The notes: generated by a model not told the origin, from the letters alone. Positions 15,308-28,625 are shown, counted from the stretch's first letter. The stretch: DNA of 64,000 nucleotides from Anisakis pegreffii (GCA_035041965.1 JAPYMA010001039.1:62001-126000); one strand, 5' to 3'. Numbers and translations are program-made.

Positions 15308-17886
15308 ATGGTTTTCGTAAAGGTGGTGAAGAACAAGGCTTATTTTAAGCGTTATCAAGTGAAACTAAAGCGTAGACGTGAAGGCAAAACTGATTATTAT
15401 GCAAGGAAGCGTTTAACGGTTCAGGATAAAAACAAATACAATACACCTAAGTATAGATTGATCGTACGTTTCACCAACAAGGATATCATTGCACAGGTCA
15501 CCTTTAAAACACACTTTTATCATTTCCTTTAATTCAGTTTGGTTACGATAACATTCAGCAGTGTTCGTATCAGCTTTATCGACTGCAGTTTGCTTGGATA
15601 TCTTGCGTTGTCGCCACTTTTTGAAATTTATACAAAATAGTTTTAAATTTTGTACATTTTCAGATTGCTTATTCAAGAATCGTAGGTGATGTGGTTGTTT
15701 GCGCTGCTTATGCACATGAATTGCCACGTTACGGGATCAAGGTTGGTTAGGTTTTTTGTTTGAAATTTAATTTTTGAGTTTTTTTGTAATTGTCCAATAT
15801 TTCGTGCTCTAAGCATATTAACTATCGATAAAGTTCCGCGTTCAAGAAAGATCCATCAAAAAAGAAAATTTGAAAATTGGACAGTAATCAGTGTCATTCA
15901 TCTTGTAATACTTGCTTCTACTTTGTAAACGTACTGAAAGGCTTAGAGTAATGCAACTTGTAGGTTCAACTCGTTTTGCTGTTTAAAATAATAAAAGAAA
16001 TATGTTCAGTAGGCGTGAGTATTTGTGTGTACGACTGAGTATGGAAAGGAAATCGAAATATTCACATTGTGCTGCTGTTATGATGCATGTACGCTGCCAG
16101 TTAAAGAAATCCGCTGTGTGCGTTAGGAAAAAAAACAGCCCCCAAGTGAATCTTCATTTCAGATTAGAAAGTGTTATGCGTATTATGGGTTAATCGAATG
16201 AAAACGTAAACGTTTCAGGTTGGTTTGACGAACTATGCAGCGGCATACGCAACCGGTCTGCTGTTAGCCAGACGTCATCTGGCCAAGCTGGAGATGGCCG
16301 ATACCTACAAAGGTGTTGAAGAGGTCGATGGCGAGGATTACAATGTGGAACAAGAAGGCGAACGAGCACCTTTCCGTGCTGTTTTGGATATTGGCCTGGC
16401 GAGAACCACTACTGGTGCTAAAATATTTGCCGTTATGAAAGGTGTTGCCGATGGTGGTATTGATGTACCTCATAGGTAAATTTCATGTTAACGCTTTTCA
16501 TGTCATTGATTCATCTTGCAGTTCACATCGATTCATTAATATGAATGTTTTGAGTATTACGCTGTTTCTTGAATGGATTTCATCGAAAGTTGTGTGGATT
16601 AGGTGAAATTGAGTGATGCATTTGAAATGGAATGAATGGTTGGTATTGTTTCAGTGAGACTCGTTTTTACGGATTCGACGGGGAATCGAAGAAATACGAT
16701 GCAGCAGCACATCGCGATCGCATCTTCGGAAAGCATGTTTCTGAATATATGGAACTTCTGAAAGAACAGGATGAGGAGGCTTACAAGCGACACTTCTCAA
16801 AGTTCATAGAGAACGGCATCACTGCAGACAGTGTTTGTCATTTCTTTTCATTTCTACATTACTGTTCATATTCTTTCTTGTTTCTCAGTTTTGTGCTCAT
16901 TGACTGTACTCTACATTCCTCTATATCGAGAGTCTCATCAGATCGTTTTCTCTTGTACAGATGCAGTAAATTCTATGTATGTTGAGGTAAAGTGAGTGTT
17001 AAAAAATGGTAGTTATTGCTTGAGTTATCGTTTATCACACTGACAGTAAGTGTATTTCTCATTTGATTATTATTATCCGGATCTGATTGAACGTGAACGC
17101 TTGAATATTGACGATGAATGCATACTTCAGATCGAAGGCATGTATAAGAAGGCGCACGCTGCAATCCGAGCCAATCCTCTGGCAGTCGCCAAAACGGCGA
17201 AGAAGGTTAGTTGTAATGGGTTTATATTCTCATCATTAATCTGTTGAGTTTGAAATTTGTTGCAATCAGATTTTGCAGCTGTCTTTGAAAGTCATCCACT
17301 TTGTTTGAGCATCGCTTTGAGAGCGTTCAGCCAAAACGTTTCGAATATTACGTTTTAAAAATGCAAAATTTGAGCGCGTAGAAATTATCCATCAGAGAGG
17401 TATCGTTTACCTTTTATCTCAAGCATCTAACATTTTACCGCAGCAGTTGTACAACTGGTGATTTTATATAGCCTTGGTGTTCGTCTGACGCTTTTGATCA
17501 CAGCTGATGAGTACTCTGCGGTAGAAAATACTTAGTTTTATTAAGGACACCGGAGTTTAGTATACCAAATTGTGCGGTCGAGTCTGCATGTTTCGTGCAT
17601 TTTCCGTATAAATTTTAACTGTTGGAATATTTTCTTTTCAATTCGTTGGGTTAAGATTAAAGTATCCATTTATTCGCAAGTCGTCTATCGGATGTAAAAT
17701 CTGAGTCAAAATTAATATTAGCGTTGCGAATTTGAGCGTTTGTAATAATGATTTATTTCAATAAATTTGAAGGTGGAAAAGAAGAGATGGACTGCCAAGA
17801 AGGCCACACTCGAGGTTCGTAAGAATCGTATCAGGAACAAGAAAAATTATTTGTTACGATTGAAATCTCTTCAAGAAGCGCAATGA
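15308..17886 (+). CDS. rpl-5: 60S ribosomal protein L5 (uL18)
   Basis: Large-subunit protein that binds 5S rRNA and joins the 5S RNP with L11. Six exons: 15308-15496, 15664-15741, 16219-16475, 16655-16832, 17131-17205, 17773-17886; 296 residues (human RPL5 297). Near-identical segments include [90 protein letters not shown] and [13 protein letters not shown], then the basic tail [18 protein letters not shown]. The last intron ends in TTGAAG at 17772 and this is forced by homology and frame. The join between exons 4 and 5 (ADS/IEGMYKK) is the least certain. Introns contain no box C/D or H/ACA snoRNA that I could recognise. Confidence 0.97.
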
Positions 17887-17966
17887 GAGTAGAGGATTCA
17901 TCCGATTCTGAATCGATGCAACGTTGTCATCGCTACGTTATTGTTGTGGTCTATTTCATTCATAAA

Positions 17967-17972
17967 AATAAA
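17967..17972 (+). terminator. poly(A) signal of rpl-5
   Basis: AATAAA 81 bases after the rpl-5 stop codon, the normal distance for a short ribosomal-protein 3' UTR. Confidence 0.75.
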
Positions 17973-18521
17973 TATTGTTAATACATTTTAAGTTTGTTGT
18001 GAGATGCGTTATTTGTTGCGTTCTGGTTGTTGCATTAAATGATTTGCATGAACTTTCGCTTTGTTGCTTCCATTTTATTGAGGTGCACACTCACATTACA
18101 GATTAGTCGTGTCGATCATCATTGCTTGATGGGAAGATGTTTATAAGTCACTGTGAGACTTAAGAGAGCTAACATTTTTATTCCGAGGAAGGAGGAGGGA
18201 AACAGTGTTGCACATTCATTTACTGGCGATGAACGAATCGTTTGCATTGCACTATTCCTGTTCGTGCAATCCACATCAGTTGTACGTTCTAGTATCACAT
18301 ACTTCTCTCATCAATTCAGTTCTTTCGTGATGTACGGAAGGGATTTTAATTGAATGCAAAATTTGTATTAAAATTATGCGATGTGACCAGGAGTTATGCG
18401 ACAGAATTGATAGAAGATAGGAACAGGGAGATGATATGATAAGAAATGATGTTTGACTGGAACGTTTCAATGGTCAACGTGGTTGGTTTACATGAACAAT
18501 TCAGCAGTAATCATTTAGCGA
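17973..18521. other. intergenic between rpl-5 and the bHLH gene
   Basis: Convergent gene ends face each other here. Short frames on both strands, none supported. Nothing else seen. Confidence 0.5.
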
Positions 18522-21500
18522 TTAAATACACGTTGAATTCATAAACAATTGATTGGTGCCGAACGTATCACCAACAATACGTTGTATGGTGTAATCAGGT
18601 GAAGAGGATTGCTGCATTGTTTCGCCGAATTTATCGTTTGAACAAATGGGATGGTGGTTCATGTAGATATCGTTTGACGGTGGTAGTATCCCATAGCTAT
18701 TCACCAGTGACGAGCCGATTGATCGCGAGATTCGGGTTGATATGGCTGAAATTCGTGAATTAGTATTCAACCACTTACACATTCGCTACCACTTACACTA
18801 ACTCCTTGGAAGTTTAGTGATTGTTTGATTTGAATGAACCGAATTTGTTGCGATGAACATACTCTTTATGAAGGCATTGGCTGGGAATCTTCATTGAAGT
18901 GAAAAATTTATCGCATGCAGACTGTTTCTGAGGAATTAATGCCAAAAATACATTCCGAAAATATTGAAAAATTTAATCCATATTAAGATGATGCATTTTT
19001 GATGTTGAATAACGAGTGAAAATGACAGTTCCATCATAAACTCTAGCAAAGAGTGTGGAATCCGGAACAAGTTCTGTGTTGTTTACAAACTTATGTTCGA
19101 GCTTCTCCTGGATCAGGGATCAACAAACTGCCACCCAAGGGCCGCACCTGAACCGCGAATAACATCTGAACCTCGAAAGCTTTCCGGAAATCCGGCTCGC
19201 GAGTTAATTTCATTGGATTCACAATGGTCTGAATTATACTGGCAATATTGTGAAGTTTTAGAATGGTTCGATAGAAGAAACCTCACGATGTGTTTTCCCC
19301 ATCACTTCATCTTACATTTGCATTGAATTTTTCAACAAATGAAAGATTATCCCCGAAAAGAGGTGCAAAATTCGATTACGAGATCAATGAGAGATAAATT
19401 AGCAAATTTAGTTGAACTTGTGTGCGTTTTAAAGGGTTTTCTTCACTGAATTACATAACTTTTTCTATTGGTTTTTTGATGTTGGCAGCTATCTTTGACT
19501 ATAACTTATCACTTTTTTGACTAAAAATTTTAATTTCTTTCTTTTAAGTACTTTCAATCAAACTTTGAGTTTTCTCAACATAATTTCATTGATAAGTTTC
19601 AATTTTTTTTCGAAACATTTGCCGAAAATTGTTTGTTTCACTTCGAATCTCTCGTTTTCTTCTCGAATTTTGCACATAATTCGTTCAACATAACCACATA
19701 TTTGCAGACAATTTTATTACTTTTAATAACTTTTGAGATTTAATTATTGAATGTCGTTTAGTCATTGACTGTTGAATATTTTGAAAGTTCTTGAAACTTC
19801 ACAGAAACTTGATTACTATGGTTAATAATTTTCGTCTTGAGGCATTGTCGAGCTCCTCGGAGCTCACGCATCCGAAATGAGGTGCCTTCCCCTCTAGTCT
19901 CGCTCCAAACTTCCGAATGAGTGGTTCATCTGGCCATTCATTATAACCTCGTTTCAAGACATATCTGAAGACGCAGATCTCTAGCCTCACAACATTAATT
20001 TCAAAAGGATGTATTGGAGGTAGTGTTGGGGTTTCATAAGGTTTAGGGAGAGGGTATTAAGCCTTAAATACAGAATTTATTATCTTCCGAGTTCAGTTAT
20101 GGAGACCATTTGAAATGAATGATAATCACATACATCAGAATGGAATGATAGCTTCAGAATGTTAACGAGTAAAGGGAACGTGGAGGATTCCGATGTTACG
20201 AGAATTTGGTGGTGTTCACATCGAATGGACATCTGGCCGAAGTCAGAAGGCAGTCAGAAGATTTCAGTCTGACCCGAGGCGGAAAACTTTGCCGTCCTGT
20301 GTGCTGGATAATCGTGCACTCAACCTACACCTGTCACGTCGCGTACCAATAATGATATTTGCATCAATTTTGTTCGTTCCAGTTGCTCTTTAAAAACACT
20401 GCTGGAACCAGCAAATATAGCGTGAAAAGACTCAAAAAGTGAAGTGGTCTGAATAAGCGATTATACGTTTAGGATGATGCGTTGTTGAAGTGTGTTCGTT
20501 TTGATGGTTCAATTTGATATGTCGTGTTGGGTTATGTGAAGCTGGTGAAAGCATCGGTTGAGCTGGACATTCCTCAAAATATACTTTACATTATTCGTGT
20601 TCATCAGCAACATCCGATTGAACAAACGGTATTAGGAGAGGACCACACGGAAAAATCGTTGAACGGATGAATGGTGTTGTCGTAGCGGATCTTATACAAT
20701 CGTGTTTTCCGTGTAGAAACAATGCTCAAACTTGATTGGCTCTAAACTGCAGTAAGGTGCCCAGAATTTTGCTTTGACAATTCAGTAAGTTTCGTGCGTC
20801 TGGTAATGGTTCATCGCCCAATTCATTGATGAACAAAAACCTCTAACAAATTACACCAAGTGCGCCTGTGCTCACATTCTTGGCTGTACTGATAAAATAC
20901 CGAGGTTCACTAACGTAATTGAGCTTGTTGAGCGAAGCGTAACCGGTAAGAAATTATAAAGTTTGGTATTATTGCATCTTTTTAGACGTTGTTTTCTTAA
21001 ACATGAGTTCCAGTTATTTGAATGCTTTGAACTGGAATTCAGCTAAAATGATAGAATCTGATGGCGATTCAGGATTGCTGAGTGATGTTTTGAATGCGCA
21101 TTCAATGAGAAATGTGCAGAAATCATATCATTTACCTGTAACATATCGCTGAGTGAATAAATGTAATCGATAGCCGTTTTGAGAATTCTCAATTTAGAAA
21201 CTCTTTTTGCGTTCGATCGAATTGATGGCAAATGATATTTGAGGATGACAAAAGCCTGAATATAACACAACACTTGAAACATCTTTTCATTTCGTTCTTA
21301 ACAAATCGATCACTTCTGGAATTGAGTTTGAGAATGAAAAGGTTTGAGGTGATGGTTTTGTTGTGATATTTGCACGTAGATTTGATCTATCGCGGGTGTT
21401 TGAACTTAAGTTTTTTAAGCTTGTCGAATATTCGATGTCATACGCTGAGTATTTCAAAGCAGTTTTATAAACGTCCTCACATAAAGTATTAAAGCAATTC

Positions 21501-22212
21501 ATTCGTTAATAATACATGGGCATTCATCATTTACTGAAGAAGGCATTTCAGCTGGTTCCATTCCTTTTAACTTATCATTCAGGTGTACGAGTCATACTGT
21601 ATCATTTAGATGAACCAAGTATACTGTATCATTTAGGTAAACGAGGTATACCGTATCATTTATGTAAACTAGGTATACTGTATCATTTAAGCATACGTAT
21701 ACAACTAAATGATACAATATAGCACACCCCGTATTCATCTTTAGAGTCTTCGATATCATGAAATCGAGAAGTTATTTTGTTTGTTTTTCTTTTCCGATCA
21801 AATATTTGCAAGCATCACATCTGCATGTACATATAAGTATGACTGCAGCCAGAAACGCTTCCGAATGAATTCGGATGCATTTATCAACCCAAACTGTGGA
21901 TTATTTCCACTGATCAACACTTAACAAAAGCAATACACCCACCTGATTAACAGTGTGCACACGGGTGCGTTCTCTTTCGTTACGTTTCGCAACTGCTAAA
22001 GGCGCTCGTTGCCATGCACGCTTATATTCACACAATTTCTTCGTTGATTTCGTCGATTCACCTGATTCATTCGACGACAACACCTCATTTTCAACTGAAC
22101 GACGTATTAAACTCAACGAGATTTCATCTCTTTCAGATTTCGTTCCATCTGACTGTGAGCATTGCACTTCACTGTTTGATACCTCACCATTACTTTCTGC
22201 AAGCATCAGCAA
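18522..22212 (-). CDS. bHLH transcription factor (class A/II, proneural-like)
   Basis: Four exons with matching phases: 22212-21943, 21255-21136, 20572-20467, 18745-18522; about 239 residues. Exon 1 carries an acidic/serine N-terminus and the basic region plus start of helix 1 (KRNERERTRVHTVNQ). Exon 2 supplies the rest of helix 1, the loop and helix 2 (AFVILKYHLPSI, RSNAKRVSKLRILKTAIDYI, YSLSDMLQ). Exons 3 and 4 encode a Ser/Thr/His-rich tail (GSSLVNSYGILPPS, SSSPDYTIQRIVGDTF). The basic ERERxRVHxVN and the helix-2 SKLRILKTAIDYI place it among tissue-specific bHLH activators that pair with an E/Daughterless partner on E-boxes; I cannot say which subfamily (Achaete-scute, Net/ATOH8 or nematode-specific). 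Exon 3 is assigned only on phase, strand and a TTTGAG acceptor. The start could be ATG 22212 or 22206; an earlier exon is possible. Introns hold repeats. Confidence 0.82.
19840..19935. repeat. candidate dispersed repeat, copy A
   Basis: Higher-GC patch in the last bHLH intron. It shares an alignable run with 22655-22730 on the same strand: CATCCGAAATGAGGTGCC followed by CTAGTCTCG here against GATCCCTGAAAGTAAGGTGCC and CAGGTCTCG there. It stands out from the AT-rich background. Its boundaries are not defined. Confidence 0.35.
21574..21716. repeat. 27-bp tandem repeat with a terminal inverted copy
   Basis: The core ATCATTTA recurs at 21574 (variant ATCATTCA), 21601, 21628, 21655 and 21682, an exact 27-base period over five units. 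At 21703-21716 the sequence AACTAAATGATACA is the reverse complement of the core, so the array can fold back on itself. It sits in the first bHLH intron. A plus-strand frame through it reads a nine-residue repeat (ILYHL plus four) but nothing else supports a gene. Confidence 0.85.
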
Positions 22213-24937
22213 CTACAAGAAATCCTTCTACTCGGGGTTATCCATCGGAGGAGGAACTTCAGTTTGTCAAGAGAAAGATCTAGGTGAATTGAGCAATTGC
22301 AGTAGTAGCCCACAAGATATTATTCGCTCAATACGAAACGAGAACGACGGTCGTTACACAGCCATGAATGATGTTCACTCAATTAGCCAACTCAAACCTA
22401 TCTAACGTACTCATAAAAGGGCCCGTTATAAAAGAGAACCTAATAACATAATTATTTTTGTAGATCATCAATGAAGTCACGGATATTGTGATAATTTATT
22501 AGTATCTGATGAATCAATAATAATCGATCATGTTCATTCAATCGATGCAGCCTCCCAATTAAAATACTCTCGCTTTGCAAGCAGATAGACTATGACTAAA
22601 TCATACGATACATACCGTAAACGGGCTGTTTAAGGGTAGGGGATAGGATCAGGAGCTTCCGAGACCTCGTAAGTGTTTGTGGATCCCTGAAAGTAAGGTG
22701 CCTCCCAGGTCAGGTCTCGAAATTTCGAGAGCGCTCGAAAACTTCAGCTTTCGGATCCTACCCTCGGGATTAGCCGACTCAAACCTACCAAAAACTGTTA
22801 ACGGTGAGCGGTAAATGAAACACTGGTATAGCATCATATTCATGATCATTACTTGTTCAGGTGATCTGACGATGGTTAAAATCGAGAGAGCTGAGCGCAG
22901 TTCACATCCCCAAAACACATTCATCAGTTCAAAATTCAGGTTTGCGATAGAAAACTTTAAGATGACTCGTAATGATATTAAATTGCTGATTCACTTACCA
23001 CAAATGAACTGTGGATTGAGTTCCTTTCTTATACGGTATAAATGTACGGAATCTTCGTTAAAGATATCCTCTCGAAAGTACGTTAGTGAATTATTATTAT
23101 TATTATTCGCTACACCTCTTCCAATGGAGTTCGATTCGGCTTTGTGCGTCATCAAATTCTACTGTAAATAATCGAGCAGCTGCGATATTCTGAATTGGAA
23201 TTCCATTCGATTCGACGGGTCTGACGACGAAACGCGAGATCGCTGTCCAAAATCGATTACAAAACTGGTGATAAACAAAGAATGAACCAAATTTAGTTTC
23301 AGGATTGACTAGTGACTCTATCAGTGAATCATTCAGCAATCAATTTTAACACCTCATTCTAAAGCCTCAAATATATATCATATTACTTAAAAACGACTTC
23401 GAAACTTTACGAAATTCATTTGTGAATGATAATTTTTTGGCACGTAGTACCAATTGTGATTCGATAATTAATTTCGATGGAAAAAACTGTTTGAGATAAA
23501 AAGCGTGGTGATGAAATAGATCATCGCTGAAGTTTGTTGAGGAACTGACGTGAATTCAAGTCTTTCTCATTATCTGTGAATACATAAAAATAGAAATTGT
23601 TGTCAGAATGCAAACGTAGGAATGCAAATGATTATGTCACATTGCTGGAGATGGGAACTGTAGATACTGAATTGACTTCGTAGCCATCTACAACACTTCA
23701 AATCTGAACTTATTTTGATGGCATTTTGAGGCAAGAGGGAAGCACGCGACTCACACTTTGAATGCAAATTGCCATTCAAGAATCGCTACGAAAACTGGCG
23801 ACTGAAACTGTAAGGTTTAGTTCAACACTAAACGTTTACGTAATAGAATATTCGATGATATCAAGAAGTTCGATTACTACTCAGCTGATAAATTGCTTCA
23901 TAATTGAATGATTAATTATGCATGACTGCAGGTGTCGATGTTGTCTTTCCAGTCACTCTTTTCTTCACTCTAATCCAATTCGAATCATTATACCTGAATG
24001 AATTGATTTCACAATTATTATGTATTCCATTTAAGTATATTTCATATCTTGCTCATTAAGTATTCCATTTCATAATGAATTTCTCGCTAACATTTCAGAA
24101 TGCTTTTTGCTTGAGTACAGTATTCATTAGCAAATATCGTGCTCCCTTCATTATCGTCACATTCAATGACATCAAATCACGTCTTGTATACAACAAGAGC
24201 AAGTGCAAAAATTTATAAGACGAAACTGTTAAAAGATCATATTTAAATTCACATGAATGCGTGTTTTTGTACAGTATCACGTGACACTTATACAAACTAA
24301 ACGTATTATAAACAAAACATTTCGTTTACAAACACCTCAAAATATATGCTGGAGAAAGGGAATAATTTGTATCAGTGAGGAATTAAGAGATTTCATTTCC
24401 ATCTGGATATCAACTACCAATTCTCTAAAGGTATCAACTCAATGTAAACAACATAAAATAAAAAATATCAATTGAGGAATGATGCGACTGTTATATTGCA
24501 GAAATGTGAATATTTCAGTTACAGACCTATTAATTGACTGCAAAATATTGTTCTGGAAGAATCGCAACGATACGTGATCTGCCAGTCGATTCCATGAAAC
24601 AATCGAATTGTGTGTATTGTAACGATCCGAGAAAAACAAAGAAATTTACACACACAATGTCTCTACTTCAAACTACATTCAGTATCCAGGAACGGTGTGC
24701 ATCTGCTCAGCCACATACACACTCCTCTGAACTCGGTGAATCTCAAAAAGTGTTTCTCTTGAACAAAATATTCATCATAAAGTGAACCATCCATCCATAA
24801 AGGGACGAACCGATGCAAGCGTGCAATACAATTGAGGTGGTGCACTGAAAAGATTTCAATGAATGTTCCATTCGAACAAAATACCAACACAACAAACTGA
24901 AAACGCGTAAAAGAGAAAAAGCAATAACAAACGGTTT
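22213..24937. other. upstream region of the bHLH gene
   Basis: Probable bHLH promoter plus intergenic sequence. Contains the foldback repeat at 22634-22770 and a short ATT run near 23089. The 150-codon plus-strand frame at 21953-22405 runs antisense to bHLH exon 1 and is a shadow. No other supported gene. Confidence 0.4.
22634..22770. repeat. candidate foldback element / dispersed repeat, copy B
   Basis: A GC-richer block with imperfect inverted ends: AGGGTAGG...AGGATC on the left and GGATCCTACCCTC on the right. Inside is a perfect 16-base palindrome TCTCGAAATTTCGAGA (22715-22730). It resembles a short non-autonomous DNA element, but no clear target-site duplication was seen. Confidence 0.4.
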
Positions 24938-25587
24938 ATGAGCCAGCCGTTTGATCGAGGAGAAGCTGGTAATGTTATTGAAGAGGCGCTTTCATCCTTC
25001 CAGTCAGTAATTGTCCTGATGGTCAACGCGCTGAAACATCAGTTGGATGGATTGTACTACTACCTGGCCCATTAATACCCAAATTACATGAATTCTTATT
25101 GCCAGAGGCTATAGGCGCAGTAAATTCCTATGAAGAAGATTATATCGACTTCATAATGGAATAAATGACTTAAACTGGCAGCTTAGCGTGGAATAAGGAC
25201 TTTATGGCGCGTGCATTTTTGTACACCCTGACACAAGCTTTTAAAAAAATTCTTATTTGAGAAATGCAATCAAGCAACAACAGGATCAATGAGAGGTCTC
25301 CATACATTCCGGAATGTACAGAGAACTTCCATTTATCAGTGAATTCAAGCCGCCACTATACTTTTGTCGCTGGTACAATTTTGCCGGCGAATCTCATTGA
25401 ACTGCATTGTTTTAAGGAACGCATTTTCAGACAGTTTGGATCAGGATTCTTGCAATGCTTTCCATATTCTATCGGAAGAGCACTCAGTAGGCCTCGACAG
25501 AAATCCAGCAGAGTTAGTCTCGTTAACTTCATTGTTTTGGTAGTATTGCGTTGGATTTATTACACAAGCCTTTATGCTGCATGGTGA
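24938..25587 (+). pseudogene. orphan coding-like island, possibly a relic
   Basis: Three protein-like pieces on one strand. ATG at 24938 opens MSQPFDRGEAG. After an acceptor-like CTTCCAG (ending near 25000), a frame reads CPDGQRAETSVGWIVLLPG and then LLPEAIGAVNSYEEDYIDFI before TAA. A 107-codon frame follows at 25264-25587 (RSPYIPECTENFHLSV, then a hydrophobic end). A 35-base intron would be needed to join the first two, which is very short. I recognise no family; it could be a decayed gene or mobile-element fragment, or chance. Confidence 0.2.
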
Positions 25588-28500
25588 ATTATTTTGGAAG
25601 TGAGTAGCATAGCTATGAGACGAATCCGTAACTGAGAAGAAATGTTAACAATAATGGATTAAACTGAACGACTGCCTTGGCCTTGCGACAAGTGTGGCAA
25701 TGCAATGATCCTCATTCACGAATTATATGTTGGACTTATCATGAATTCCACGAAACGATTTATCACGAATTTTATGGTGAATTCCTCTTCAATGAAAAAT
25801 TTCATTGGCCACGAAACTAGTCTCTATGAAAGCTAGAAAATATCGAGTATTTACCAATGTCACTGAGGTGAGCATACTCATATCAGTGTCGTACGCGAGA
25901 TTTTCAAGGCAAGATTCTTGAAAACAGGAAGATGGCTTTTTTGCTGCGATATTCCTCTGTTTAATACAATCGTACGTGAATCAGTCGGCAAGCCATATCC
26001 AAATGCATTCAAATAATTCCATCTTCATTCCAGTCATCTATCGAGCGAATTTGAAGAATGGAAAAGACGAAAATTACACAAACACAAAAAATCACCACGA
26101 CGAATTTATCAGCGAATTCTCTTTATAATGAGGTCAAAAAGACTTGGAAGTGCATTTTGGTGAGAGGTCGGAGTGAGAACACATGAGCGAATTTGATTTC
26201 CATTTGTGTTATTCGATTTGCATTCACAATTGTGCTTTGATTATTGTGTTCCGATCTCCACAATTACATCTCGTCTCAATAATGTCATGATTTTAGTGCG
26301 TATTGTAGTTCGTGCTGTTGATTACAGCTCTTCAATATGATTTCATTTCTTTTGTAGTTAGCATAACGTGTTAGTTTATCAAAAGTCGACACCTCGAAAA
26401 AAAAGGACAGCAGATTTAGGTCGGTAATTTCTTTATTGGATAAACGGTTCAAGTGAATAAATCGGATACGATTCGGGCTATATCCACTCTTTGCATCAAA
26501 AACAATATACTATAGCGCGCGATCAAAACGTTCGATCGAGAGCCGACCGTCTATAATCTTCTTGGGAATGCATTCTCCCGCAGAGATGTGTTTATCAATG
26601 CTCAGTTGAATGATTACGTTCAAATCGCATTTGGTTTGGCAATAAGCAGAATACTCCTTTTTGGAAGACTGCTCGAAAATGTGAAAAAATAAGCACGTGA
26701 AATTTCTAAACGAATATTGAAATTGACAGCTGTGGAATTATGGCTACAAACTGTTTTGGTGTTTAATTCGCTCAGCCTAAATTGTTTTTCACTTGCAATA
26801 TTTCAATGAAGTGATGGTTTCACGCTATATTTTCTCATTCCATTGGAGTATGAAAGAGAAGCAGATTGTTTTCGTTAAAAATATGAAATACACACAGTAC
26901 GTAAATATGGTTTGTTGTTATCTTTTTTATTTTTGCTTTATTAAATGATTCGTTTGGATTTTCATTGAATGAAAATGTGTATTTTGATTCGTTTGTTCAC
27001 ACTGATTCAATATCTCTTATTCATATTTGATAGAAAGCATTCAATTTTGTTTTGTGAAACACTGAAATTCGTATTCTTTTTAATAGATGCATAGGTAAAC
27101 ATACACATTTACGCATCTTATTCATGACGTCAATTTCCACAGCGTATCGTCGAATGTTTAGTCTAAAATTATCTACTAGATCAGAAATGTTCACAAATTC
27201 AATTCAACTCATTCGTTTCTGCCTTTCTTAGTGGCAGTAATCATTCAGATCGATCGGTTATTGGATATCTTTCTGAGTGACTGTTGTAATGAGTAAACAA
27301 CAAACAAGCACGGAGCTGTGAGCAGTTAAACAAGAATTGAGAACGTTCACGAGTCAGTCTCGTTATAAATGACAGTTTATCAGTAGAACTGTGTAATGAG
27401 ATTCTCGTATTGTGTCAACTCAATGAAGCAATCTGTTTGTGACGAGTGATAGTACGCAATCAACCGCGGGTGGTTAATAGACGTGGGAATGGAATACCGT
27501 AATGAATTTGTGAATGAAAGCAAAAGTGAAATGACATTTAATTGGTCGCAATCGCTGCAGTCATTCATTCTATTCACGCATCCGCATCGCTTCAATTGAA
27601 TTCGTTCGGTTTGCTCATTACCGTAGGCATAGTGGTTGTCATCGTATGCTGTGCATTGTTTATTGTATGGCTATCGTAAATGCATGGGAATATAGTTGAG
27701 CAAATGAAGCGCAATCGTGTTAACACATCATTTTCGTAGGTTACAGCCATCTGTTGTCTGTCATCTTCCCATGACCTAAACCTTTTACAATACCGATCTT
27801 ACTCAAACGTCTTCATATTGATACCAACTTTGTCACGCACTTTCAGTCGTCAACACCATATCGATAGTAATATTAGTCCCAAATTCAACTCTGAATCGAA
27901 TCACCGTTCATTAACTCTGACGTAAAAAAGTGCAAATTAGTTTGAGAGTCAGTCGTTTGATTTCCGCATATTTTAGTTTCATTTCGATTCCGTCCAATAA
28001 ACGAAAACAAAATCAAAATGACTTCATAACAACCGTTTGTTTTGGACGTGTACAAAACACCTTCAATGATTACAAAAATCGAAACTTTGTTTTGGACAGC
28101 GATATTTTGGTGATTCTCTCAAATTTCTGAATTCCTCATAGCTAAGATCGAATGAATTGAGATAAGAAATAATACGTAGTCAAAATTGGTAATTTTTGGA
28201 TATCTTACAAAATCACTGTAGATTCGTTACGTTTCGTCCATGAATTCATTGTGGAGTCACTGTAAAGTATTGAATAGACGCCAAAAGATTGAATGATTGA
28301 GAGAGAAAAGTTGAATTTATTGAGAGTGCAGAGGATGGGATCGAATGCGATCGGTGGTTTGTGCTCTTCAAGCGGATAATCCCTTAAATCCATGAGAAAA
28401 CACGAACAACTAACAATATTTTCGTTGTTACTTAATAATTGTTCTATTGAACGTTCGTGTCTCCATTCACATTCTTATGTGTGCATGAAAACATCCTCTT

Positions 28501-28625
28501 TGTTCATCACATTTATCAATTTCTATTAAAAACTATAAAATATCTTGTTTGAGCCAACTGCTTTGCCTTCCAAATACATATTTTAGTACACTCTTTCCAT
28601 GGTTGCCTTAATTTGCCTTAATGAG
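25588..28625. other. intergenic, no supported gene
   Basis: AT-rich sequence with only short random-looking frames on either strand (for example 27380-27595 minus, 27930-28130 plus). No exon with clear splice signals or family motif was found. Confidence 0.5.

Noticed and set aside
17206..17772. snoRNA in the last rpl-5 intron (CTGATGAG near 17502, CTGA near 17697)
   Set aside because: The boxes are nearly 200 bases apart, the C-box lacks its leading purine and no terminal stem is visible.
21516..21722. 68-codon frame with a nine-residue repeat (YHL)
   Set aside because: The periodicity comes from the 27-bp tandem repeat in an intron; no start context, splice or homology supports a protein.
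21953..22405. 150-codon plus-strand frame
   Set aside because: It runs antisense to bHLH exon 1, whose basic region and phase are secure; the openness is a by-product of codon use on the real strand.
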